Below are positions 21,481 through 33,089 of a stretch of DNA of 64,000 bases, piece after piece. This DNA is from Calycina herbarum (taxonomy: Eukaryota > Ascomycota > Leotiomycetes > Helotiales > Pezizellaceae). Made by a program: the position numbers and the translations under genes. The notes beneath the pieces are model-generated. The model was not told the DNA's origin and made no database searches. It saw only the letters and a program-made list of their open reading frames with translations. Numbering within the stretch: position 1 is the first letter of the stretch; every line of letters starts with the position of its first letter. The stretch spans positions 124,001 through 188,000 of the forward strand of contig LLEY01000053.1 of assembly GCA_001414485.1 (NCBI GenBank). The letters run 5' to 3'.

Positions 21481-24400
21481 GAATTCGATAAATATAATAG
21501 ATATCTAAAGTCGGACATTACTACCTACCTACCTAGTTAAGATTATAAGTTAGTAATCGACGAAAAATATTAGGTGTTAAGAGTTGAAAAAGGAGTTATA
21601 ATAGTATTTAAAGGATTAGAAGATTAGTAGATATTTAGAGTTATTAAGATAGACCTCTAGGCTAACCTAATCTAGGAATTCTACTAACCTATAAAAGGTA
21701 AGTAATAGATTACTAAAACATTATATAGAGTAACTATTAAATAGGTTTAGTATAAACTACGAGTATTATTAGACTAGTTTATAGAAAGACGTTTTATAGG
21801 AATACTTCTAGAACCTGAGAGAACTGTAGAAGATAGTCTAGTATACGAAGTAGCTTTTTCTAATAACGAAAAAGTAATATTCTTCTTAAGCTCTTAAAAG
21901 GGAGATAATAGTAAAAGAAGATTTAAGGTTTATTATATTAAACTAGAAAATTACACTGCTATAGAAGAGTTAAATACTATATTTAGAGAAAATTAACTTA
22001 TAGTAATAGTAAAGATAAGAGAAAAGGAACTCTAAGTCTTAATTAATTCTAGAGTAATAGATAATTTCCTTTCTCTAGTAGCTTAGAAGAAGCTAAACAT
22101 CCCGATTAAAGGTATAAGGCTATATTACCTAGGAGTAGTTAATAGAATAGACGTTATATACTAGGGCGGAATTATCGATTAGTAAACTATTCTAATAAGG
22201 ATTACTATTAAAGGATACTATTTAGATATATAATTCGATATTATTAAAATAGATAGTAAGAAAGCGATACTTAGTATACTATAGATTTAAGAACATAATC
22301 TAGATATTAACTAGAAGGCTTAGAAAATAATCTTTAGTTAATATAATTATATAGGTTTATAGTTATAACTATAAAGCTAGAACGAGGTTAGCGCTACCTC
22401 TTCTAAGACGCTAGAACACCTTACCTAGGGTCCTTTATAGGTTAGTAGAACAGCTAATAACAAAATACCTATATAGTATAGAGAATTTAAAGCTTTGTTT
22501 AAAAACCTAGAAGACTTGTAAGTCTTACTAGAACATCGCTTATAGGATTATAAAATTAAATTAAAAGAGAGTTATTACCTCTTAAAGTAGAAGCTTCGGT
22601 TATATAACTAGAAAAGCCTATAGAGAATAGAAAGTTATATAAGAGAAGGTATTAAGAAGGGATATATTAGAAAATCTAAGTTACTAATTACCTTAAATAT
22701 ACTTATTATTAAGAAAAAGAATAACCTAGAAAAGAGAGTATATATTAATTACTAAGAAGTAAATTATACTATAGTTAAGGACACTTATCTACTACTACCT
22801 AGCTAATACTTATAAGATAAGTTAGGTAAAGTAGTATAATTTATAAAACTAGATTAATAAAATACTTATAAACTTATATAAATAAAAGTTAGAGATAAAT
22901 AGAAGATAGTATTTACCTTATTATTAGGCCTTTATAAATATATAGTTATACTATTTAGACTTTATAATATACTAGCTATATATTAGAGATAAAATAATAA
23001 TATTTTAGGAGATCTTCTAAGAATAATAGTAATATATTATCTAAATAATATTTTAATCTTCTTAGAAAAAGAAGAGGAATATAAGAGATATATTAAAGAA
23101 GTTTTATAATAACTTATAAAGGTGAACTCTTAGTTAAAGCTCTTAAAATACAAGTTTAAAGTAACTTAGATACTTTTTCTAAGATAGGTGTTTAGCTTAG
23201 AGAAAATAGAGATAGATCTAGTAAAGATCTAGAATATCTTAAATTAGAAGTTACTAGAAAATATAAAAGATATATAGTCCTTCTTTAGATTTATAAACTT
23301 TTACTATCTATTTATTTAAGACTATATAAAGATTATTAAACTAATATTAATACTAGTTAAGAAAGCTATTAAGTTTATTTAGAATAAATAAGTAGAGGAT
23401 ACTTTTTAGAAAATTAAAGTAATATTTATAGAAAAACCTATTTTATATAATTTTAATATAGATAAACCTAGTATAATTAAAATAGATACTTTAGATATAG
23501 TAGTAGATACGATTTACTTATAACTAAATAATAAGAGAAAGCTTATATCTATTATATATTATTCTAAAACACTTAACCTAGTATAATAGAATTATAGTAT
23601 TTTTAATAAAGAACTACTTATTATAGTATTAGCTTTAGAATACTAGAGAATTTATTTATAGCTAGTAAAATACTAAGTTATAGTTTTATCTAACTATAAG
23701 AACCTTAGAATATTTATAATAACTAAGGAACTTATAACTAGATAATTAGCTAGATAGTTAGAGATATTAGAAGGATTTAATATTATTATTTAATATATAA
23801 AGAGAATGTTAAACGCTTAAGCTAATACTCTTAGCTAGAAACCTAGATATAAGAGGAATAAAAAGTATAAGAAGATTATAATCTTAAAAACTCTTAAAAA
23901 TAGAGACTTAGTATCTACTATATACGAAATAGTAGTAATAAACAACATCTAGATAGATAAAATTTAGAATATATATAAGAGTTATAACTAGGATATAAAA
24001 GGGAAACTATAGGTTCCTAGCTTATATATAAAGGAGTTTATATAAGAATACTATACTATGTCTACTTATAGATACTAAGGAATTTATAGAACTCTCTAGA
24101 GAATAAGATAATACTACTATATTAATCAATTATCTATAATAGTTAAGGAAGTAATAGTAGAATATAATACCTATACTAGGAATAAGGCTTCTTACTATAC
24201 TCCTTATAGATAGATAAATACTACTTTAATACTATAAATACCTTAGAAATTAATATTTATAGATTTTATTATTAAATTACTAAAATCTAAAGATCTAATA
24301 ATAAGAGTTAAATATAACGTAATCCTAGTTATTATAGAACGACTTATAAAATATATAATTCTAATAGTATATATAGAGTTAAGTATAGCTAAGGAATTAG

Positions 24401-25390
24401 CATTTGTATTCCTTAGAGAGGCAGTCTTAAGATATAGACTATTTAAAGAAATACTCTTAGATAGAGATAAGCTCTTTACCTTAAAATTTTAGATCGCTCT
24501 TATAGAATAATTAGGTACGAAAAGGAAGCTCTTTATAGCTTTTTACTCTTAAATAAATAGAGGAAATAAACAGATAAATTAAGTAGTTAAGATATATCTT
24601 CGTTATTATATAAACTACTAGTAAAACAACTAAGTAGAACTACTGCTCTTAGTATAGTTTATATATAATAGTTTAATAACAGAAATAATACTTATTACGC
24701 TATTCTATACTAACTTTAGATATAAATTAACAGTGTATTAAGAACTACTATCTACGACTATTAATAATCAACTTACTTATATTTACGTCTTAAAAATTAA
24801 AAGTCTATATAAGAAACTTATAAAGGACTTGTAATTTATAGCTAAAAGAAATACGTACTACTATAATAAACGACGTAGTTAGAAGCTAATACTAAAAGAG
24901 GAGGATAAAGTCTATTTAGTATAAAAAAATATTAATATAAAAAGACTAAGTAATAAACTAGATTATAAGAAACTTAGACTATTTAAAATTAAACGAGTTA
25001 AGAGACCTTTAAATTATAAATTAGTACTACTAAAAATAATAAATATCTATCTAGTATTCTATATATCCTTACTTAAACCAGTACTACCAGGGGTACTACT
25101 AGCTCTATTTATAGAAATTTAACTAGTAAACCTAAACGCTAAATACGAAGTTAAGAGGATTCTTAACTATAAACTTATTAAAGGATAAGTTAAGTATCTA
25201 ATTAAATAGTTAGTTTACCTATACTTAGAAAACACTTAGGAGCTAAGAAGTAATCTTAACTATTGCTTAGTAGAACTTTAGAAGTTCTATTAGGAAAACC
25301 TAGGTTTACTTATATTTCGTAGTTTAAAGGAAAAGCTATAAGGAAGGCTAGGTTAAAGACTATCTTAGATTAGGAATTAGTAGGAATAGG
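21480..25390 (+). pseudogene. pol of element A: protease, RT, RNase H, integrase, chromodomain, broken
   Basis: Protease remnant VLINSRVIDNFLS (about 22040; active DSGAT mutated). RT lies about 22440-23340 with YYLNNILIFLEKE where YIDDIL would be. RNase H is near 23590 (YSIFNKELLIIVLALEY). The integrase core is about 24050-24700, followed by a C-terminal chromodomain with YEVKRILNYKL and KYLIKQLVYLYLENT (about 25145-25240). The chromodomain places the element among the chromoviruses. Almost all remaining differences from a coding sequence are RIP-type. Confidence 0.88.
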
Positions 25391-25951
25391 CAGGGCTGTT
25401 AGATAGGTAACCTCTGTCTCTCGCTACTCTTGTTCCTCTCTTTCTTTCTTCTTCTTCTCTTTCTTTTCTACCTCCTTAGTAGTATTAAGTTTATTAAGAA
25501 AACGAAGTCCTTAATAAGACATCTTATGTCGCCTTTCTTTAAGAAAGGCCTTCTGCTTTCGTAACTATAGAATCTTCGCTATTACCTTCTTCTCCTCCTT
25601 CTCTAGCTTCTCCTCTTATCTTTCGATAGAGGTTTAGTCGCTAGTATAGAGAACGTTCTTCTCTTAGGCATTGTCGGTTCTATTATATTTTAACTTCGAC
25701 TAAACGTATTTAGAATATTAAGAAGATTAGAAGGTATTAATAAAACATCTATACTTTTAAGAAGTATAGCGAGAATATAGTAATATTTTATTATAAACTA
25801 TTTTAATATTTTTTATAAGAAGTATTTATTCTTCTTTCTTCTTTCGTATAGAGTAGGACATAATAGAAAGGAAAGGATACTACTAATACCCTAACCGAGT
25901 TTCTTAGCTTATACTTAAACGTAAGAATATACTAGGTTAAGAAGGGGATAG

Positions 25952-26398
25952 TATTACGAATTACGTTATACGTAGTAAGTAGTCTAGATAGCGCTCTAAT
26001 AGGATAAGATATAATATCTAGGAAATAGAAGGTAATATAGGAGGGAATTAGTAATATAAAGGTATTTAGGTATTCTAGAATCTTACTATTAGATAACCGT
26101 TAGTAGTTATATAATAGATCCCCTTAGATCTTTTAGAGGATCTAGAGGGATCTAGGGATCTAGGCTTATATAGGGATCTAAGTACTACGAGAGGTTCTAT
26201 ATAAGACTAGTACTTCTGCTATTAGATAGAAGCTTCGTATTTAACTTTAGTTATTAATCTTATTATCTTATTTAATATCTTTGATATAAGTAACGAGTTC
26301 ACTTCTAAGTGAACAACCTAGCGTATCTATACTTCTTATCTATATACTAACCTTCGAGACTTAGTTATCTTTGTTTAGTTCGTTTAAGTTTCGTTATA
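25952..26398 (+). repeat. 3' LTR of element A
   Basis: 447 bp, ends CGTTATA, followed by ATTAA. Confidence 0.9.
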
Positions 26399-26688
26399 AT
26401 TAACTACTAAAAATAAAAAAGCTTTAGTATATTAACTACTAAAAGTAGAATATATTTATATAAAGATAAAAAAAGAATTAGATCTATTTAATTATTTACT
26501 CTAGAAACTACTAAAAGTAGAGTACTTTTAGTCTATTATAAGTTATAAAGTCTAGAGTTTATATTTACTTTTAAGTCTATTATAAGTTTTAAAGTCTAGA
26601 ATTTTTATATATATAATTACTTTTAAATCTTTTATAAACTATAAAGTCTAGGATTTATAATTACTTTTTATTCTAAAAGAATTATATA

Positions 26689-26970
26689 TTTAGTACTTAA
26701 TAAACTAAATACTATAAATAGAGCTAATTCTTTATATATATATTACTTTTAGTAGTTAATAAACTAAGAACTATTAATAGAGCTAATTCTTTTATTATAT
26801 ATATATAATACTTTTAGTAGTTAATAGACTAAATACTATAAATAGATCTAATTCTTTTATTATATATATATATTACTTTTAGTAGTTAATAAACTAAATA
26901 ATATTAATAGAGCTAATCCTTTTATTATATATATATATATATATATATAACTTTTAGTAGTTAATAGACT
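26689..26970. repeat. tandem repeat in the loop of the foldback element
   Basis: About four copies of a ~65-bp unit: ACTTTTAGTAGTTAATAAAC, then TAAATACTATAAATAGAGCTAATTC split by an AT run. Each copy ends in a TA microsatellite of varying length, longest near 26925-26950. Confidence 0.8.
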
Positions 26971-27396
26971 AAAAGTATCTTACTCTAAGTAGTTTATATA
27001 GTAACTTATTAAAAAGATCTAATTATTTTAATATCTTTATATAAATATATATATATTACTTTTATTAGTTAATATTCTAAAACTCTTTTATATTTAGTTG
27101 TTAATAGACTAATTCCTTACTAATATATATATAACTTTTAATTATTAATAAACTAAGCTCTTTAAATAAAGCTAATAAAGGCTAATATTAACATTTCACG
27201 TATATAAGAGTTAATAAATTACGTAGCTAAGTCTTAATATTACGCGAGTTATACCGCCCTTAGCAGAGGTAGTTATAACGTTATAACTCAGCTCTGCTAA
27301 GGCTTAGAGATCGGTTAAATCCGTATGCCTATAGTGTATTCCCACCTCAACATCCAGACTTCCTCCTCACCCCTTTCATTTATCTGTAAACAAACC

Positions 27397-28445
27397 ATGG
27401 AATCACAAAAAACCAAAGGCAGACGTCTAAAAGAAAATGGGAATTTTCGTCCCGAAGAATGGGCTTACAAACGCTCCGACGCAACCGCAGCTAGCAGGCG
27501 TGCTGCTATAACTGAACGACTCAAATCCAATAACTGTAACCAACAGCTACAGTCCTCACTCTTTAAGATCCTTATAACGGGAATTCGGAAGAAGATTTGG
27601 AATCTGGTTTTACAACCTGATTTGCACTCGAGTTTAAGTGAAGAGGAAGTGATTGAGAAATTGGGAAACCCGTTCGAACTTTGGGGAAAGGACGGTATAC
27701 GATGTACTGTTGATACAGCTTTGCTGTTGGTGTGTAGGTTGTTGTATACCGGAGCGAAGTTTCTCCCTCTTCATAATGGGATCCATCATTTTTATCGCTT
27801 TCGCTGGAACCCTTTCGATGGATCGAGAAATTCTGGTGGGTTTTTCCCTCTCTCGGCATGAATTAATCAAATACCAGACCTACCATACTACGGCCAAGGA
27901 AAAATCAGTATCGCTCAGAGAACAGTAAAAACGACATTAACAACCATCAACTCCCCCATACTACCATCCGGAATGCTATGGTTGGAAGTCTTTTCGACAT
28001 CGACTACCATTCCTACATCCACGGCTGTGATTTTTGGTGCTTGGGTCCTCTCAGCCCACTCCGGGGGTTCATGACATGTGCTTTTGGAAAAATGCCGACT
28101 TTCAAAATTGATATAAAGATAAGAACTAGATGGTATGGCGAATTGGAGCAATTAACATTGAGAATCGACGCACATCCGAGAGACCGGGAAAAACTCGAGG
28201 AAATGGAGAGGCCTGAGGAAGTTATCCACAAACTTGGGGGTGGGCCACTTCATGGGATACAGGAAGAATCGGATGTTTGGTTTACTTGGAAGGGCTTGGA
28301 TTTGGGGGGGAATAGGGTTGAATGGTGTTCTGTCGCTTATGTGTGGAGGAGCTATGACTTCATTTTTTCGGCTCAACCGAGGCCGAAAGTTAAAGTTAAC
28401 TATATCTTTACAGAGTGGAATAAGAGGATGGCTTATCCTATTTAG
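27397..28445 (+). pseudogene. decayed gene for a 2EXR/F-box-like fungal protein
   Basis: The likely start is ATG 27397 (MESQKTKGRRL); an earlier ATG at 27325 lies inside the foldback element. The N-terminal block carries LQSSLFKILITGIRKKIWNL, close to the fungal pattern SSLFKLPTEIRxxIW, then VDTALLLVCRLLYTGAKFLP, also typical. The sequence then changes frame: FDGSRN in frame 1, RHELIKYQTYHTT in frame 2 (about 27855-27925), and NDINNHQLPHTTIRNAMVGS onward in frame 3 (about 27930-28442, ending MAYPI). No introns with good signals fit the joints, so two frameshifts are likely. Function unknown. It starts 60 bp from the end of the transposon. Confidence 0.55.
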
Positions 28446-28691
28446 CTTGTGGTATCCTTTCAGCATAGTCTTAGCTCCTTGTTATTTGAGTGATATTTCA
28501 GTTCTACTTCGTCTTAGATTTGCTGGGATTTCAATCACAGGGAGTGCAAACGTTCTAGCTAGTAAAAAGTTCGGTTCTTTTCCCATTTGTTGTCAATTCA
28601 TCAAGGATATCAAACACAAAGCAGTAAGATTGAACGTCTTGATTTCAGCCTCGATGTATGCAATACAGGAATGTGTCTAATTTTTGCACAA
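28446..28691. other. short gap between decayed gene and F-box gene
   Basis: No gene recognised. Confidence 0.4.
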
Positions 28692-29888
28692 CTACTGACA
28701 ATTATGAGATATCTCTCTTCCCTCTGGCATACATGGAATCGGTTGATCATCACGCACTTCCATCCCATCGCTTAACAGTTTATCTTCGTACATGTACATT
28801 TCCCACTGCACATCGTCCGGGGTCTGCGTTTCTCCGCGCAGGGAATCATGAGCAAAAGTCCCGTCAATATCGGTTTTAAATATTTGCCCATACTTCTCGA
28901 TGTGTTCCCAGAAGCCCTTTCTGGTATATTTACGCCAAGGTTCATGCCAGATTGACTTGGGGAACTGCCAGTCAAGAGCATAGCGAGTGTAGTGGCCAAA
29001 AGTCTCTCGACCGATACAGGCGCGGCAGAAATATCCACCTATAAATCCTTGCACCTCCCGGTCGAAGTATGGTGCCCGCAGGAAGGCGATGTACCGAAGA
29101 TTCTTCGGCTTCTCGAATATCCGCCCTAGTGAAGCGGCGTGCTCTGCCGACTTTGGTGCTCGCAACTTAGCACGTTCGGGTTCTGGGTCCGGATCTGTGT
29201 AGTCGTAGCCCCTTTTTTTGAGCTCAGCGATGACAGCACGTCTATCGAATATGGGTCCCTTCTTCTTCACGAGAGACACGGAATACGGTTCACCGTAATG
29301 ACCAGGCACTCCAATAATATGTGGGATCTCGAGTAGTGTCTCGACTGATAACCCGGTGCCCTTCGCGACTTTCGGTATCATGGGTATGAAGTCACGGAAG
29401 CGTCTCCAGCAGGACCAACATACTCGCTCGGCGGTGATGAGATATAGCAATTCTCCAAAGTGCCTTTTGCATTTGCTGCATCGTGTCTCGATTAAACATG
29501 CAGCAAGGTGTCCCATGGAATAAAATCGACAACGCAGAGTGACGACGGTGCTCATAGCCTTGGGGAAGGTGGTGACGATATTGAAGTCGTGGGAGGACGT
29601 TACAACTGCAGCGGAGCGTTGATTAACACTTCTAAATTCCAGCACGCTTAAAATGTCAAGGTGGGATAGAATGTCGTGGAGTATCTCGTTTGGAAACTGT
29701 GTGAGGGAACCTAGTGGAAACAATTGGGAAGCCCGAGGAATGTTCTGGCTGAGCTCGTAGTGCCTTACAATTGGATTCATGGCTCCCAGTAAGCCATCAC
29801 TTCCAAGTACGTAGTCGCCTACGACGAATCCAGGACAACGAGCGCGGATGGCGATTTCATCAAAGTTGGTAATGGCAGTGGTCGTCAT
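28692..29888 (-). CDS. F-box protein with CxxC pairs
   Basis: 398 aa, a single open frame. An F-box lies at residues about 61-100 (SLTQFPNEILHDILSHLDILSVLEFRSVNQ), so the protein probably recruits substrates to an SCF ubiquitin ligase through Skp1. Two cysteine pairs (137/140 and 157/160) in CSKCKRHFGELLY and RVCWSCW suggest a small zinc-binding fold, as in other fungal F-box proteins. The C-terminal half has no domain I recognise and ends acidic. The start MTTTAITNFDEIA is the only in-frame ATG before the F-box with adequate spacing. No intron is needed. Substrate unknown. Confidence 0.85.
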   Translation of the reverse strand: MTTTAITNFDEIAIRARCPGFVVGDYVLGSDGLLGAMNPIVRHYELSQNIPRASQLFPLGSLTQFPNEILHDILSHLDILSVLEFRSVNQRSAAVVTSSHDFNIVTTFPKAMSTVVTLRCRFYSMGHLAACLIETRCSKCKRHFGELLYLITAERVCWSCWRRFRDFIPMIPKVAKGTGLSVETLLEIPHIIGVPGHYGEPYSVSLVKKKGPIFDRRAVIAELKKRGYDYTDPDPEPERAKLRAPKSAEHAASLGRIFEKPKNLRYIAFLRAPYFDREVQGFIGGYFCRACIGRETFGHYTRYALDWQFPKSIWHEPWRKYTRKGFWEHIEKYGQIFKTDIDGTFAHDSLRGETQTPDDVQWEMYMYEDKLLSDGMEVRDDQPIPCMPEGREISHNCQ

Positions 29889-30795
29889 TGCTAGTTGTTT
29901 CCAGGGCGGCTGGGGGCATAAGGATAAAATTATATTAAGGTCAATGAGAGAAAGGCGAAGAATAGAAGGGTATTCGTAGTATAACAGGATGTTCGAAAAT
30001 TTGTACCAACACTCGTGGAGAGGGCTTACTAGATAACTGGAATTCAGTGGGCACGCAGTCGTGTTTTACTTCGCGCCGAGCTTCACGAGAAGTGGGGCTG
30101 TCGACAAGGGTGGTTGCTATTTTAAGTAATTCAAATATGTACGTGCAACTATGCTATTTGAAAAAATTCCGAGGCATAGAGGAACTTTTATTTCTTTTTA
30201 GCACACTGCTCTTGCTTTTGCTGATTAAGATTATTTGGAATCCCAGTAGGAAAAACATAAAAGAATATCCCCTGTCCCTCGATAATTCAAATGTGTTGCT
30301 TTCGAGGTCTTGTCTTCTCCATAACGAATTCTAATTTGGGCTACGTCCAGGGTATCACTCATATCCTTTTTTTCCCTTCTTCACCTTTCTGGTCACGTTC
30401 AATCACACGTGACCTTGCCCCCTTTTAATCTGGACTGGCAAGCAAGTGAGCCAAGGCTCGCCTGAGTGCACGTCTTATGGTTACACTTCAAAAGTTGATC
30501 GTCAACTATCATCACGCATTACTCTGTAATAAGTCATAAAAAAGAGGCACATTGAAAGACCTTCACATCTGTACTCGTAAAACTAAGAGGTAACACAAGT
30601 AACAATTTCAACTGTTTGCCGAACGCTATACGGCTCTATACCATACCTGTATGCTTCTCTAAAACAGAACCCAAAAACGGATAAATCAAAATGCAAGAAT
30701 CCAGCGAAAAGAAACTCAAGGAACAAGACGCAAAAAATGAAATGAATACAAATGCAAAGAAAGACAATAACACAAGGTAACCTACTCGCCCACAT
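29889..30795. other. intergenic, no gene seen
   Basis: Holds the promoter of the F-box gene. A perfect short palindrome (GAGCCAAGGCTC) is near 30450. Nothing else recognised. Confidence 0.5.
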
Positions 30796-31740
30796 CTAAA
30801 GATCGATAGAAATCAAATCAGACTCAATTTCCGCCTCAAAATTCGCTTGATTCCCAATTGGAGCATCACCCTGACTCCAAATCTTAATAGGCGCATCATC
30901 AAAAGCCGCGGAATTATATCTCCAAATCTCCTCAACATTCGATTCCGGCTTCGTAAGCTCAAAGGCCTCAAAATCCGTCCAGAATTTGGCATCGGGGGTA
31001 TTCGGCTCGTCCTTGGGCATCAAAATACGAACCTTACCTCCGCGAAGGGCGGCAAGTCTTGCGGAACCGTAGGAAGAAATCATATCGAACCAGAATTTTG
31101 CGTTGCTGGAGGGTGCAGGTCCAACTTGGTTTGGTAGATCGGCCGGAGTGAAGACCTCGCCTAGCTGCTGGAGTTTGTCGGTGGGGGCAGGTGCATCATC
31201 GCCGGGGAGACGGTACTTGCCAGCTTTGAAGTCGTCTTGGAATTTAGGTACTAGCCGAGGACCTCCTACTGTATTTCCGTCATCGCCTAGCTTGGTGAAA
31301 AATATCCAGGGTCTTTCGGTATTGGTTGCCTTGTTGACACCGAACCATGTTGAAAATCTGTCGAAAGCAACACGTTCTGCGGAACCCGGTTTTAAGCCCA
31401 TTGCAACCAACTCGTCTTCTGTCCCTAGTGTTGCTGTTTTGGGGGCTGCTGGGGCTGGAGCTGCCCCTGTTCCAGCTCCTGTGGCGGGTGGATCGCCCCC
31501 AAATCGTGGTGGTGGATCGGATGGGGTTGTTGGTTCGGTACCGATGCGTGGGGGAGCTGCAGGCGTTGCAGGTGCTGCAGGGCCTTTTATAGGCTTAGGA
31601 CCTATAATTGGCTCAACCCGACGAACGAGGTCTTCCAATGTTTTTGGGACTGTCAGGCTTAGGGGAAAACCAGTTGATAGTTGTTGCAAGCCGAGGAGGG
31701 CTGCAACAAGTAAAGTGCCTTGTCCAGTGAAAAGCTTCAT
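30796..31740 (-). CDS. probable secreted Pro/Ala-rich protein
   Basis: 314 aa. The N-terminus (MKLFTGQGTLLVAALLGLQQ) is a typical signal peptide, probably cut near residue 24. A Pro/Ala/Gly-rich linker follows (about 50-105). A folded-looking C-terminal half begins near LGTEDELVAMGLKPGSAERV and holds several Trp and Phe residues but no cysteine in the mature part. No known family was recognised. The lack of cysteines argues against a typical disulfide-rich effector. The start is clear because the signal peptide begins there. Secretion is an inference from the N-terminus. Confidence 0.75.
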   Translation of the reverse strand: MKLFTGQGTLLVAALLGLQQLSTGFPLSLTVPKTLEDLVRRVEPIIGPKPIKGPAAPATPAAPPRIGTEPTTPSDPPPRFGGDPPATGAGTGAAPAPAAPKTATLGTEDELVAMGLKPGSAERVAFDRFSTWFGVNKATNTERPWIFFTKLGDDGNTVGGPRLVPKFQDDFKAGKYRLPGDDAPAPTDKLQQLGEVFTPADLPNQVGPAPSSNAKFWFDMISSYGSARLAALRGGKVRILMPKDEPNTPDAKFWTDFEAFELTKPESNVEEIWRYNSAAFDDAPIKIWSQGDAPIGNQANFEAEIESDLISIDL

Positions 31741-32066
31741 GTTGTTTTGAAAGAAGAAAATGAGAAAAAAAGACCTCTAAAGGAAATCTCGGCGAGGAGG
31801 TAGAGAGAGAAAGTGGAAGAGACGTTTGTCGTGACAATGATCTAAACGATAAGATAACAGAGGCGAAACGGTTGTTGTAGTGAGAGTGGAAGAATGGAGT
31901 GTAAATGATTGTTGCGATGATAGTCCCAGTTGTAATACAGAGCAAACGACCAAAGGCTATATACATGTCTTCAAAAATCCCAATCAGTACCAACTACTTC
32001 CCTCAATTCATGAAAATAAACCCAACTTTCATCCCAATGGTAGACTCGAAACTTTCCCGCAGTATC
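31741..32066. other. upstream region of the secreted-protein gene
   Basis: CT/GA-rich leader-like sequence on the minus strand (31741-31860). No gene seen. Confidence 0.45.
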
Positions 32067-32238
32067 TGAAAGAGGGTGGCCACATCGGCTCGTACCCCTT
32101 CCGTGGCTGTATTACCGGTTGGCCCCAAAAAAAACGTGTAATTGACGAATAAGAGACTTTAAATTGCTGGCATGAATGTTGGTTTACATATGACTTACAT
32201 GTCATAGTACGAGCCCATGTGGCCACCCTCTTTACAAC
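32066..32238. repeat. small inverted-repeat element (MITE-like)
   Basis: The sequence AAAGAGGGTGGCCACATC then GGCTCGTAC at 32069-32095 returns as its near-perfect complement at 32205-32233 (GTACGAGCC then CATGTGGCCACCCTCTTT). The arms are about 27 bp and the whole about 170 bp, without an ORF. No clear target duplication. Confidence 0.65.
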
Positions 32239-32667
32239 AATCACTCCCAAGTTCAAACAATTCAGGGCTGACAGGAACCCTATAAAAAGTTTGAAACTTG
32301 TGCGGCCTGCGGTTCCTCTGCGCTGGGCATGCGCTTGACGAAATACCCTTGAAATTCTGAATGCTGTATACGTGTTATACACGTCGTACAGTTGTGCGCG
32401 TAAAGTGGGGTATTTAATGTTGGTGTTGGGCTGATATGCAACCAGCTATTCATATGCGCTTAGAATAAGCGAGAATCAATGTTTCTTCTAGTCGCGTTAA
32501 AAAATCCTTCAATATGTCAGAATGACGTTTCATCTTCTGTACATAAAAGTCTTTGATAAACAACGTAGTTAAGATAATTCTCCAAGAATAGAACCACCTA
32601 ATTTAGGATACCATATGTTTACTCTGCATCTTCCTTCGTCGTTAAACTAAAACAAAATTTGATGTCA
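32239..32667. other. intergenic, no gene seen
   Basis: AT-moderate sequence; nothing recognised. Confidence 0.4.
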
Positions 32668-32850
32668 TTTCTGCGGCAGATTACTGTACTACGCAGTTGG
32701 TACTATACAGAGTCTTCAAGATGAGTTAAAAATATGTTATGGATATTTTTGTTGCAGGTTACAGTATCGTGTAGTTGGTACTATGCCGATCTTCAAGCGA
32801 GTTGACTTCTTTGACTATAGTTGAATATGTGCTGTATATTTGTAGTACTA
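32668..32850 (+). repeat. imperfect tandem duplication upstream of a secreted-protein gene
   Basis: Two ~85-bp copies share GCAG-TTAC-GTA, then CAGTTGGTACTAT or TAGTTGGTACTAT, then TCTTCAAG and GAGTT, each ending in an ATATTTTTGT- or ATATTTGT-like stretch. They lie 240-420 bp before the ATG at 33090, so they may be promoter elements. Confidence 0.55.
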
Positions 32851-33089
32851 TCACACATTTATGTATAAAGGGGAAGCCTCTACTTCAAAGTTCCAACTCT
32901 TTTCTCCATCACACAACATTCTCATATCTTATCTTCATCTTTCTTTAGTCTTTTCCCCATCTTTCCTTGGTCTTTTCCTTGATCCCTTCTATCAATCATC
33001 TTATCCACAACTCGCTTCCGACGTTTCATTACCGATTATTCAACCTTACTCTCAATCACTCTTACCAACAATCCCATCTTCCTTTCAAA

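Larger units (their letters stand above)
8167..26398 (+). mobile_element. Ty3/gypsy chromovirus A (outer retrotransposon), heavily RIP-mutated
   Basis: Two 447-bp LTRs (8167-8613 and 25952-26398) bound it, with the 5-bp duplication ATTAA (8162-8166 and 26399-26403). A polypurine tract (AAGAAGGGGATAG) precedes the 3' LTR. Gag lies about 8830-9600 and pol resumes after the nested insertion. Its length without element B is about 7.0 kb, normal for a chromovirus. CA and TG dinucleotides are nearly gone and TA and TAG are abundant. Confidence 0.92.
7890..27336. mobile_element. foldback-type DNA element with long inverted arms, split by nested retrotransposons
   Basis: The left arm (7890-8166, continuing after element A from 26404 to about 26560) is an inverted copy of the right arm (about 26940-27336). 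Matching blocks include TCTCTAAGCCTTAG near 7915 against its complement near 27305, and TAATATTAGCCTTTATTAGC near 8040 against its complement near 27185. Differences are nearly all C/T or G/A. TA flanks both ends (7888-7889 and 27337-27338). Removing element A leaves about 1.2 kb with no ORF, so it is non-autonomous. Both arms hold a short palindrome (GTTATAACGTTATAAC on the right). Confidence 0.75.

Noticed and set aside
26689..26970. Possible CRISPR-like array
   Set aside because: The 65-bp units are contiguous AT-rich tandem copies without unique spacers, inside a eukaryotic transposon.
31103..31750. 215-codon plus-strand frame opposite the 314-aa secreted protein
   Set aside because: Antisense shadow caused by the Gly/Pro/Ala-rich codons of the real gene; the minus-strand frame has a proper signal peptide.
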